This document shows positions 57,566 to 64,000 of a DNA stretch of 64,000 nucleotides, in pieces; the first letter of the stretch is position 1, and the number at the start of each line of letters is the position of its first letter. The position numbers and the translations under genes are program-made. The DNA is from Halomonas urmiana (GTDB lineage Bacteria; Pseudomonadota; Gammaproteobacteria; Pseudomonadales; Halomonadaceae), in contig NZ_VBUI01000009.1 of the NCBI RefSeq assembly GCF_005780185.1, positions 1 through 64,000 on the forward strand, in the 5' to 3' direction. Below the pieces are notes generated by a model, which was given only the letters and a program-made list of their open reading frames with translations, ran no database searches and was not told the DNA's origin.

Positions 57566-58492
57566 TTACAGCGTGAGCAGGAAGAGGATCAGCGGGGGCG
57601 AGAGCAGCGAGAGGATGAAGCCCGAGACCACGGCCACCGGCACGCAGGCGACGCCGCCATGCTGCTGGATTACCGGCAGCGTGAAGTCCATGGAGGTGGC
57701 GCCGCCGTAGCCGATGGCTAGCGCCGCGTGGCGACGGATCACCAGCGGAATCAGCACGAAGGCGAGCAGCTCCCGGGCCAGATCATTGAAGAAGGCCACG
57801 CCGCCCAGCAGGGGGCCGAGCTGGTCGCCGATCAGGATGCCGGAGAGCGAGTACCAGCCGAAGCCGGCCGCCATGGCCAGCCCCTGGTTCCAGGCGAGGT
57901 CCAGCAGCGGCGCGGCAAGCAGGCCGCCGATCAGCGAGCTGGCCGCCAGGGTCAGGGCGATGGCCAGCCCGAAGCGGTTGAGCACGATCTGGCGCAGCGG
58001 CATGCCGGAGTTGCGCAGCTGACAGCCGATCAGCGCCAGCAGCGCATAGAGCACCCACTCTGCCAGGTGCTCGGCGAGCGCGAACAGGCCGCTGCCGGTC
58101 AGCCACTCCAGCAGCAGGCCGATCACCACGCCGGCCACCACCACGGCCACCAGCGACAGCGAGCCGAGCATGGCGGCGAGCTTGCTGGTGGGCGCCCCGG
58201 CCACCACCGCCGAGGTGCCGGCGGTGAGGCCCAGCCGGCGCGACAGCCACCACAGCGCCGCCAGGTTGCAGGTCGAGATCACCGCGAACAGCAGCAGCGC
58301 CTGGCTGCCCAGGCGCGAGAGCTGGCCGCCCAGGTCGTCCAGGCCGGCAAGGCTCACGCCCATCAGCAGCAGGATCACGTAGATCGCGGCGTTGACGCCG
58401 TGGTTGATGGGGGCCATCCACCGGGGATTGCGGACCCGGACCAGGTAGCCCAGAACCAGGGGCAACAGCACGATCAGCAGACCGCTCAGCAT
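57566..58492 (-). CDS. lysO: LysO-like lysine exporter (DUF340)
   Basis: A 308-residue inner-membrane protein with about eight helices. Conserved features are the N-terminal short helical region ending in GYLVRVRNP and the C-terminal domain with GFGWYSLSGILIGD, FFNDLARELLAFVLIP and YGGATSMDFTLPVI, the signature of the LysO/YbjE family of lysine (and thialysine) exporters. AAGGGAA precedes ATG 58492. It lies upstream of baeS on the same strand but is separated by 146 bases. Confidence 0.88.
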   Translation of the reverse strand: MLSGLLIVLLPLVLGYLVRVRNPRWMAPINHGVNAAIYVILLLMGVSLAGLDDLGGQLSRLGSQALLLFAVISTCNLAALWWLSRRLGLTAGTSAVVAGAPTSKLAAMLGSLSLVAVVVAGVVIGLLLEWLTGSGLFALAEHLAEWVLYALLALIGCQLRNSGMPLRQIVLNRFGLAIALTLAASSLIGGLLAAPLLDLAWNQGLAMAAGFGWYSLSGILIGDQLGPLLGGVAFFNDLARELLAFVLIPLVIRRHAALAIGYGGATSMDFTLPVIQQHGGVACVPVAVVSGFILSLLSPPLILFLLTL

Positions 58493-58576
58493 CGAGATTC
58501 CCTTCCCGTTAAGGGTCGCCGGGGGCGACCGAAAGCCGCCCACTCTAGTCAATTTCCCTTCGGGGAGGAAGCGCGC

Positions 58577-59236
58577 TCAGCGCGGGGGGAGGTCGAGCTC
58601 GGTCAGCGACAGGCGACTGCGCCGTTTGCCGTCGCGGTGGTACTCCATGGCCAACATGAGGCCGGGCACGCCGGGGTGGAAGCTGAAACGCAGCCGGCGA
58701 TCCGGTTCGTCGGGCTCGGTGACCTCCACGCGTACCGCCTCGAACTCCCCGGCCGGCAGTGAGAGGGCGGTGCGCGACAGCAGTCGGTACTCGACCAGCG
58801 TCTCGCGACCGCGATGGTCGAGGTAGCGCAGCCGGCAGGGGGCGGCGCACTGTGCGGCCGTGGCGCGACGTGACAGTTCGAACAGCGCGGCCTGGCGATC
58901 GGGCAGCCGGGCCAGGGCCTCACGGTCGAGGGCATAGCGCTTGCCGACCCCCAGCAGGCTGTAGCCGCTGGTGTAGTGCAGCGAGCGGACGGTCTCGTCG
59001 GCGAGGAAGCGACTGTGCTCGCGGCCCTGGGCCAGGGTGATGTCGGCCCGCATGTCGCTCAGCCACTGTGTCCCGTCGCGGGAGAGGCGATGCTCGATGG
59101 TGGCGTGCGGCCAGCCGTCGACCTCGAGGTGATAGCGGGCATCGAAGGGGCGCGGCTCGGCGGCGAACACGCCGATGCCGATCAGCAGCAGCCAGGGGAG
59201 CAGCAGGGTGCGGCGATATCGCGGCAGTGAGGGCAT
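58577..59236 (-). CDS. DUF3108-like exported protein
   Basis: A 219-residue protein with a signal peptide ending near IGVFAAEP. The mature domain ([35 protein letters not shown]) is beta-rich and resembles DUF3108 proteins, which are periplasmic and of unknown function. A pair of cysteines (QCAAPCRL) could form a disulfide. GGAG lies seven bases before the ATG. It is the first gene of a minus-strand run that continues with lysO, 84 bases downstream. Confidence 0.6.
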   Translation of the reverse strand: MPSLPRYRRTLLLPWLLLIGIGVFAAEPRPFDARYHLEVDGWPHATIEHRLSRDGTQWLSDMRADITLAQGREHSRFLADETVRSLHYTSGYSLLGVGKRYALDREALARLPDRQAALFELSRRATAAQCAAPCRLRYLDHRGRETLVEYRLLSRTALSLPAGEFEAVRVEVTEPDEPDRRLRFSFHPGVPGLMLAMEYHRDGKRRSRLSLTELDLPPR

Positions 59237-59422
59237 GTTGACGCTCCAGGGCGTTCGGTCGGCAGGGATGAGAGTCCCCGCGAGCCGCGGGGTTCCCGAG
59301 GCGGCCCCGCGTGCTCCTCGGCGGCGTCCGGCAGAGCTGCTAGGCTTGCCGTGAAGGCGGCGTCCGCCGCATCACTGACCGCGAGCCCACGCTCACGAGC
59401 TCACGCTTACGAGGAGATCCCC
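59237..59422. promoter_or_regulatory. Divergent gap between DUF3108-like and DJ-1/PfpI genes
   Basis: No gene is seen. A seven-base hairpin (CCCCGCG/CGCGGGG, 59276-59292) lies in the middle. GAGGAG just before ATG 59423 is the ribosome site of the DJ-1/PfpI gene. Confidence 0.4.
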
Positions 59423-59983
59423 ATGGCCAGGCTCTTGCTGATCGCCGGCGATTACGTCGAGGACTACGAGATCATGGTGCCCTTTCAGGCCCTGCAGGCC
59501 ATGGGGCACACGGTCGATGCCATCAGCCCCGATAAGCGCGAGGGCGACAAGGTGCGCACCGCCATTCACGACTTCGAAGGGGATCAGACCTATTCGGAGA
59601 AGCCGGGACACGACTTCGTCCTCAACGCCACCTTCGCCGAGGTGAGCGCCGATGACTACGACGGCCTGGTCGTGCCCGGCGGTCGCGCTCCGGAGCACCT
59701 GCGTCTCGATGAGCGCGTGCTGGAACTGGTTCGCCACTTCTTCGAGTACGACAAGCCGACGGCGGCCATCTGCCACGGCGCCCAGTTGCTGGCGGCGGCG
59801 GTGCCCCTCGAGGGCTTTCGCGTCTCGGCCTACCCGGCCTGCGCGCCGGAAGTGCGCCTGGCCGGCGGCGACTTCGCCGAGATCGCGGTCGATCAGGCCA
59901 TCACCAGTGGTATGCTGGTCTCCGCTCCGGCCTGGCCCGCCCACCCGGCCTGGCTGAAGCAGTTCGCCGCCCTGCTGGACTGA
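59423..59983 (+). CDS. DJ-1/PfpI family protein
   Basis: A 186-residue cytoplasmic protein. The nucleophile elbow is [13 protein letters not shown] with its conserved cysteine, and the N-terminal [20 protein letters not shown] carries the conserved glutamate. The family includes chaperones, proteases and glyoxalase/deglycase-like enzymes acting on electrophile damage. It is just ahead of a NemR-like TetR gene (52 bases between) and an SDR gene, which fits an electrophile-response group by position only. The start is supported by GAGGAG. Confidence 0.85.
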   Translation: MARLLLIAGDYVEDYEIMVPFQALQAMGHTVDAISPDKREGDKVRTAIHDFEGDQTYSEKPGHDFVLNATFAEVSADDYDGLVVPGGRAPEHLRLDERVLELVRHFFEYDKPTAAICHGAQLLAAAVPLEGFRVSAYPACAPEVRLAGGDFAEIAVDQAITSGMLVSAPAWPAHPAWLKQFAALLD

Positions 59984-60009
59984 TCGAGAATGGCGGGGTT
60001 TGACGCCAC

Positions 60010-60024
60010 TAGACGACTGGTCTA
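60010..60024. promoter_or_regulatory. TetR autoregulatory operator
   Basis: TAGACGACTGGTCTA has five-base inverted arms (TAGAC/GTCTA), lies 12 bases before the tetR ATG, and shares GACTGGTCTA with the site before the SDR gene. This resembles the NemR type of box (TAGACC...GGTCTA). Confidence 0.6.
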
Positions 60025-60035
60025 TTCTTCACCAC

Positions 60036-60677
60036 ATGAAGACGCAAGCCACCCGTGACAAGCTGATCCAGATCGGTGCAGAGCTGATCGCCGAGCAGGG
60101 CTTCAACGCCACCGGTATCAATGCGGTGCTGAGCCGTGCGGGGGTCCCTAAGGGCTCCTTCTATCACTACTTCTCGAGCAAGGAAGATTTCGGTCTGGCC
60201 GTGATCGACGCCTTCGCCGAGCAGTACGACGCCCGCCTGGTGGCGATCCTCCAGGCGCCGGATCAGCCGCCGCTAGAGCGCCTGCGTCGCTACTTCGACG
60301 CCGGTCGGGCCGATATGTACTCCTGCGATCACGCGCGGGGCTGCCTGATCGGCAACCTCGGCCAGGAGCTCTCCTCGCGCAGCGAGGCGTTCCGCGCGCG
60401 TCTCGATCAGGTGTTTCGCCAGTGGGAGCGGCGCCTGGTGGCCTGCCTCGAGGAAGCCCGGGCAGCCGGCGAGGTATCCGAGGCGATCGACGTCGAGCGC
60501 CTCGCCGGCTTCATCCTGGCCGGCTGGCAGGGCGCCATGCTGCGCGCCAAGACCACCAAGTCGCTGGCGCCCATGGAGGCCTTCGAGCAGGTACTGTTCC
60601 AAGAGCTGCTGGGCCGCGAGCTGGCTTCCCTGGAGATGGCCGCCGACGAGACGCCCATCACCCGGGAGACGCCCTAG
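60036..60677 (+). CDS. TetR-family regulator (AcuR/NemR-like)
   Basis: A 213-residue repressor. The N-terminal HTH is KLIQIGAELIAEQGFNATGI with NAVLSRAGVPKGSFYHYFSS, and the helical ligand domain follows. GCLIGNLGQELS with a cysteine in the ligand region is characteristic of the AcuR/NemR group, where a cysteine senses electrophiles. The start at ATG 60036 is preceded by an operator-like palindrome, so autorepression is likely. The SDR gene downstream has a matching operator. Confidence 0.83.
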   Translation: MKTQATRDKLIQIGAELIAEQGFNATGINAVLSRAGVPKGSFYHYFSSKEDFGLAVIDAFAEQYDARLVAILQAPDQPPLERLRRYFDAGRADMYSCDHARGCLIGNLGQELSSRSEAFRARLDQVFRQWERRLVACLEEARAAGEVSEAIDVERLAGFILAGWQGAMLRAKTTKSLAPMEAFEQVLFQELLGRELASLEMAADETPITRETP

Positions 60678-60750
60678 CCCAGCGAGGCCGTCGTCTTGGC
60701 GCGCGTCAGGATGACGGCCTCTCGATTCAAATCGTTTACCCCGTTTCTAG

Positions 60751-60770
60751 TAGACTGGTCTAAATAGACC
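60751..60770. promoter_or_regulatory. TetR operator upstream of the SDR gene
   Basis: Two overlapping palindromes occur: TAGACTGGTCTA (60751-60762) and GGTCTAAATAGACC (60757-60770). They share the half-site GGTCTA with the site upstream of the TetR gene and lie 35 bases before the SDR start. Confidence 0.65.
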
Positions 60771-60804
60771 TATTTCGCAGAACGAGTGCACAGGAGTTGC
60801 ATCG

Positions 60805-61542
60805 ATGTCCGAGATTCAAGGCAAGGTCGTGATCATTACCGGGGCCAGCAGCGGCCTCGGCGAAGCCACCGCCCACCGCCTGGCCAAGGCCGGCGCCAAG
60901 CTGGTGCTAGGCGCCCGCCGCGAGGAGCGCCTGCAGGCCCTGCGTGATGCCATCGTCGAGCAGGGCGGCGAGGCGATCTATCGCGTCACCGACGTCACCG
61001 AGCGCGATCAGGTAGAGGCCCTGGCCGAGGCCGCGAAGGAGGCCTACGGCCGCATCGACGTGCTGGTCAACAACGCCGGCCTGATGCCGCTGTCGCCACT
61101 CGACCAGCTCAAGGTCGATGAGTGGGAGCAGATGGTCGACGTCAACATCAAGGGGGTGCTCTATGGCATCGCCGCGGTGCTGCCAACCATGCGCGAGCAG
61201 CATGCCGGCCATATCATCAACCTCTCTTCGGTGGCCGGCCACGTGGTCTTCCCCTCCGCTGCCGTCTACTGTGCCACCAAGTACGCGGTCAAGGCGCTCA
61301 GCGAGGGCATCCGCCAGGAAGGCGGCGAGGAGATCCGCTCCACCAACATCTCGCCGGGGGCGGTGGCCACCGAACTCACCTCCACCATCAGCGACGACGA
61401 GACCGCCAAGGGCGTGAACGAGCTCTATGAGATGGCCATCGATGCCGATGCCATCGCCCGAGCGATCGTCTACGCCATCGAGCAGCCGGCCGATGTCGAC
61501 GTCAACGAGCTGATCATCCGGCCGACCAAGCAGCCGCTCTAA
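60805..61542 (+). CDS. Short-chain dehydrogenase/reductase (YdfG-like)
   Basis: A 245-residue classical SDR. The cofactor loop is [12 protein letters not shown], with Arg after the second strand (ARREERL), pointing to NADP. NNAG is at [14 protein letters not shown], and the catalytic Ser-Tyr-Lys is in [11 protein letters not shown] and [13 protein letters not shown]. The group reduces small aldehydes or 3-oxo compounds. It is controlled in all likelihood by the TetR gene upstream, through the shared operator, and ends at a strong terminator. Confidence 0.87.
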   Translation: MSEIQGKVVIITGASSGLGEATAHRLAKAGAKLVLGARREERLQALRDAIVEQGGEAIYRVTDVTERDQVEALAEAAKEAYGRIDVLVNNAGLMPLSPLDQLKVDEWEQMVDVNIKGVLYGIAAVLPTMREQHAGHIINLSSVAGHVVFPSAAVYCATKYAVKALSEGIRQEGGEEIRSTNISPGAVATELTSTISDDETAKGVNELYEMAIDADAIARAIVYAIEQPADVDVNELIIRPTKQPL

Positions 61543-61587
61543 ATGGTTCGCCCGGCGGGCTCAGCGTCGCCGGGCGATCGGTATCCA

Positions 61588-61631
61588 CGAGCCAGGGCAC
61601 GGGGCGAGGCGCCGTGCCCTGGCTCGCTTTT
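61588..61631 (+). terminator. Intrinsic terminator after the SDR gene
   Basis: A 15-base perfect stem (CGAGCCAGGGCACGG and its complement) around a nine-base loop is followed by CTTTTT. A nearby Gly/Cys-rich inverted repeat precedes it. It also separates the convergent pncB gene. Confidence 0.9.
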
Positions 61632-61661
61632 TGGGTAGGGCGCTGTTACCCGGCGGACCCC

Positions 61662-63008
61662 TCAGGTGCGCGACTGCAGGCGCTCGAGGCCCGGACTCAG
61701 GGTGATCGGGTAGTCGCTCTTGCCCGGTGCGAAGCGCCTGACGTCCGCGGGGAAGCGAGACAAGGCGTCGGCGACCCGCTCCCGGGCCTCGTCGGCGCGG
61801 GCCATCTCGGCCTCGATCAGTCGGCCGGCCTTCACCAGCGGGCACAGCAGCGGCTCGCCGGCCGCGATCGGCTCGTCGCGCAGGGCGATGACGTCGCCGA
61901 GGTAGCGGCCTTGATCGTCCCGGCGGCGATAGACCTGCTTGGGGCAGGGCAGGTTGATCTTGCCCGGCGAGTGCTTGACGCGTGGTTCGCCGGCGTAGGC
62001 CACCAGCTTGTAAGAGAGATCGATCACCGGGGCGTCCGCGGAGACCCCCATCTGGGTGCCCACGCCGAAGGCGTCGATGGGCGCTCCCGCCTCGAGCAGC
62101 GCCTCGATCTGGGTTTCGTCCAGACCGCTGCTGGCGACGATCTGCACCTCGTCATGGCCGGCGTCATCGAGCAGGCGTCGCGAGCCCCGGGCCAGCTCGC
62201 CCAGGTCGCCGGAGTCGAGCCGGATGGCCTTCACCGCGAGTGCTGGCTCCTCGCGCAGCAGCTCGATCACCTTCTGCACCCCTTCCAGGGTGTCGTGGGT
62301 GTCGACCAGTAGGGTGGTGCCGGGATAGTGGCGGGCGAAGGCGAGAAAGGCCTCGCGCTCGCTGTCGTGGGCCAGCACATAGCTGTGGGCCATGGTGCCG
62401 TTGAGCGCCAGGTCGTGGCGCAGGCCGCCGAGCACGTTGCTGGTGCCGGAAAGCCCCGCGGCGCGGTAGGCGCGGACCCCGCGCACCGCGGCATCGGTGC
62501 CGTGCATGCGGCGCATGCCGAAATCCACCACCGGCCGGCCTCGCGCCGCCATCACGATGCGTACCGCCTTGGACGCCAGCACCGTCTCCAGCTGCACCAG
62601 GTTCATCGCCAGGCTCTCGAGGAGCTGGGCCTGGGCGATGGGCGCCTCCACCTCCATCAGCGGTTCGTTGGCGAACACCGGCGTGCCCTCGGGCAGGGTC
62701 CAGATATCTCCCTCGAAGCGCCAGTTCGCCAGCCAGTCGAGAAACCCCGCCTCGAAGAGGCCGGTGTCGGCCAGGCGTGAAAGGGCCGTGTCGCCGAAGT
62801 GCAGCCGGCTGAGCCGCGCGGCGGCGTGCTGCTGCCCGCAGGCGAGCATGAAGCGACGCTCGGACGGCAGCCGGCGGAAGAACAGGCTGAAGGTGGCCAC
62901 CCCGTCCATGGCCTCCTTCCAGTAGGCCTGGGTCATGGTCAGCTGGTAGAGGTCGGTGAGCAGGGCCAGCTCGTCCTCGTCCACCTGCAGCGGGGGCAGT
63001 TCGCTCAT
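61662..63008 (-). CDS. pncB: Nicotinate phosphoribosyltransferase
   Basis: A 448-residue cytoplasmic enzyme making nicotinate mononucleotide from nicotinate and PRPP with ATP. Features include the N-terminal LLTDLYQLTMTQAY, the phosphorylated-type histidine region TMAHSYVLAHDSE, TTLLVDTHDT, IRLDSGDLGEL and IDAFGVGTQMGVS, all family signatures. Its ATG overlaps the pncA stop (ATGA), so nicotinamide to nicotinate to NaMN is encoded as one unit for NAD salvage. Confidence 0.94.
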   Translation of the reverse strand: MSELPPLQVDEDELALLTDLYQLTMTQAYWKEAMDGVATFSLFFRRLPSERRFMLACGQQHAAARLSRLHFGDTALSRLADTGLFEAGFLDWLANWRFEGDIWTLPEGTPVFANEPLMEVEAPIAQAQLLESLAMNLVQLETVLASKAVRIVMAARGRPVVDFGMRRMHGTDAAVRGVRAYRAAGLSGTSNVLGGLRHDLALNGTMAHSYVLAHDSEREAFLAFARHYPGTTLLVDTHDTLEGVQKVIELLREEPALAVKAIRLDSGDLGELARGSRRLLDDAGHDEVQIVASSGLDETQIEALLEAGAPIDAFGVGTQMGVSADAPVIDLSYKLVAYAGEPRVKHSPGKINLPCPKQVYRRRDDQGRYLGDVIALRDEPIAAGEPLLCPLVKAGRLIEAEMARADEARERVADALSRFPADVRRFAPGKSDYPITLSPGLERLQSRT

Positions 63009-63571
63009 GGGCGCACCTCAACGTCGGCGTCGGTCAGCTCACAGCGGACGTCGTCCACGGCGTCGGGATCCACCGCGGCGCTGAGGGCCTCGAGCAGGCG
63101 CACCTCGAAGCCCTCACGGCGGGCATCCAGCGCCGTGGCCTTGACGCAGACATCCAGCGCCAGGCCGCATACGATCACCCGCTCGATGCCCTTTTCGCGG
63201 AGATAGCCGGCCAGGCCCGTGCCGTCGAAGGCGGAGTAGGCGTCGGCATCGAAGGCCGTGGCCTTGCTCACCCGCACCGTGTCGGTGGGCAGCGCCAGGT
63301 CGGGATGGAAGGCCGCTCCCTCGGTGTCCTGCACGCAGTGCACGGGCCAGGGGCCGCCGCGATGTTCGAAGCTTGCGTGGTCGACGGGATGCCAGTCCCG
63401 TGAGGCGACGACCAGCGCGCCCGCCGCCCGGGCCGCCTCGATCTCGGCATTGATGGCGGGCACCAGCGCCGCGCCGCCGTTCACGGCCAGGGCGCCGCCC
63501 TCGCAGAAGTCGTTCTGCATATCCACGACGAGCAGCGCGTCGTGGGGATCATAGTGCTCGTTAACGCTCAT
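63005..63571 (-). CDS. pncA: Nicotinamidase
   Basis: A 188-residue isochorismatase-fold enzyme converting nicotinamide to nicotinate. The catalytic Asp17 is in LLVVDMQNDFCEGGALAV, the lysine in VSKATAFDADAYS, and the cysteine in CGLALDVCVKATALDA. The metal site DxH...H is at SRDWHPVDHASF. I use ATG 63571, with AGAGG ahead; a GTG one codon earlier is an alternative. It is translated with pncB, the next step of NAD salvage. Confidence 0.93.
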   Translation of the reverse strand: MSVNEHYDPHDALLVVDMQNDFCEGGALAVNGGAALVPAINAEIEAARAAGALVVASRDWHPVDHASFEHRGGPWPVHCVQDTEGAAFHPDLALPTDTVRVSKATAFDADAYSAFDGTGLAGYLREKGIERVIVCGLALDVCVKATALDARREGFEVRLLEALSAAVDPDAVDDVRCELTDADVEVRP

Positions 63572-63669
63572 CACGCACCTCTCGGGAGGTCGTTGGGTGT
63601 CCCTCCACAGGGTAGGGGCTGTGACGCCGTTGTTGTAGGGGCCGATCGGTACCCGCCCCGGTCAGCTAC

Positions 63670-64000
63670 TCAATAGCCGGCCCGGGGATCGATGGTGTCG
63701 ATCGGTGTCCCGGCCTCGAAGGCGCGCAGCGCCTCGGCCACCTGATCAAGCGCCTCCTCGAGCGGCGTGGGGCCGGCCATGTGAGGGGTGATCCAGATGC
63801 GCGGATGCGACCAGAGCCGGCTCGACTCGGGCAGCGGCTCCTCGGGGAAGGCGTCGAGCAGTGCGCCGCGCAGCCGGCCCTTCGCCTCGCCCTCGCCATC
63901 GTCCTCACCCAGGGCATCGAGCAGCGCCGCGTCGTCGATCAGGCTGCCGCGGCCGGGGTTGATCAGGCTCGCCCCCTCGGGCAGCCGCGCCAGGGCGGCG
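63670..64000 (-). CDS. ghrA: Glyoxylate/hydroxypyruvate reductase A, C-terminal part (cut by window end)
   Basis: About 110 residues of a D-2-hydroxyacid dehydrogenase reach the window edge. Visible are LPEGASLINPGRGSLIDD, which lies in the nucleotide-binding domain, and the catalytic-histidine segment IWITPHMAGPT. The Glu-Asp-rich insert after LLDALGEDDG is a little long. The C-terminal YxxxxP-like end is typical of GhrA. The N-terminal part lies beyond the window. Confidence 0.75.
   Translation of the reverse strand, partial: AALARLPEGASLINPGRGSLIDDAALLDALGEDDGEGEAKGRLRGALLDAFPEEPLPESSRLWSHPRIWITPHMAGPTPLEEALDQVAEALRAFEAGTPIDTIDPRAGY

Overview
This is a GC-rich (by eye roughly two-thirds G+C), gene-dense chromosomal segment of a gammaproteobacterium. 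The gene set points to Halomonadaceae (Halomonas or a close relative): two TRAP transporters, one of them TAXI-type with a UspA protein, a BetT-type betaine/choline/carnitine transporter, a FruB-FruK-FruA fructose system with a FruR regulator, and an agl-type alpha-glucoside ABC operon with GH13 alpha-glucosidases of the halomonad kind. The genus is an inference from gene content. I saw no rRNA, tRNA, CRISPR array, transposase or integrase.

Layout. 0-5 kb: probable pyruvate kinase tail, FCD-type GntR regulator, modABC molybdate uptake with a perfect FNR/Anr-type box upstream, a DUF192 protein and a DMT exporter. 5-14 kb: DctPQM TRAP operon, macrodomain protein, nitrilase-superfamily amidase, TAXI TRAP receptor plus fused permease plus UspA. 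14-18 kb: DUF2189 membrane protein, then a periplasmic SUOX-fold protein followed by a hybrid histidine kinase. 18-26.7 kb: fruR divergent from fruBKA, then pgi; two FruR-like operators lie between fruR and fruB. 26.8-33.6 kb: ferritin-like hypothetical gene, then FIST sensor, ErcS-like hybrid kinase, AgmR/ErbR-like regulator, exaC aldehyde dehydrogenase and adhP alcohol dehydrogenase, a set resembling the ethanol-oxidation regulatory cluster of Pseudomonas. 33.6-35.2 kb: a patch of gene debris (nitrilase fragment, DUF4242 fragment, duplicated exaC 3' end) around an intact FlbD-like/DOPA-dioxygenase-like gene pair. 35.2-38.1 kb: stand-alone Hen1-like methyltransferase, full-length nitrilase, LacI regulator. 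38.2-52 kb: one long minus-strand alpha-glucoside operon (receptor, two permeases, GH13, ATPase, GH13, second receptor, GH13), an aldo/keto reductase and a LamB-like porin. 52-64 kb: BetT, Spy/CpxP-like protein with BaeSR-like two-component system, LysO-like exporter, DUF3108-like protein, DJ-1/PfpI protein, TetR and SDR with shared NemR-like operators, pncA-pncB NAD salvage pair and a truncated ghrA-like gene.

How the genes fit together. The window is dominated by carbon import and central-carbon entry: fructose goes via PTS to fructose-1,6-bisphosphate; alpha-glucosides go through the porin, two binding proteins and one ABC transporter to three glucosidases, with pgi nearby; alcohols go via AdhP and ExaC. 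The most interesting signals are three GH13 paralogs that differ at the residue deciding alpha-1,4 versus alpha-1,6 cleavage, shared LacI-type palindromes at three agl promoters, two FNR/Anr-type boxes, the direct repeat of the exaC 3' end bracketing a 2.8-kb islet, and the orphan Hen1-like RNA methyltransferase domain.
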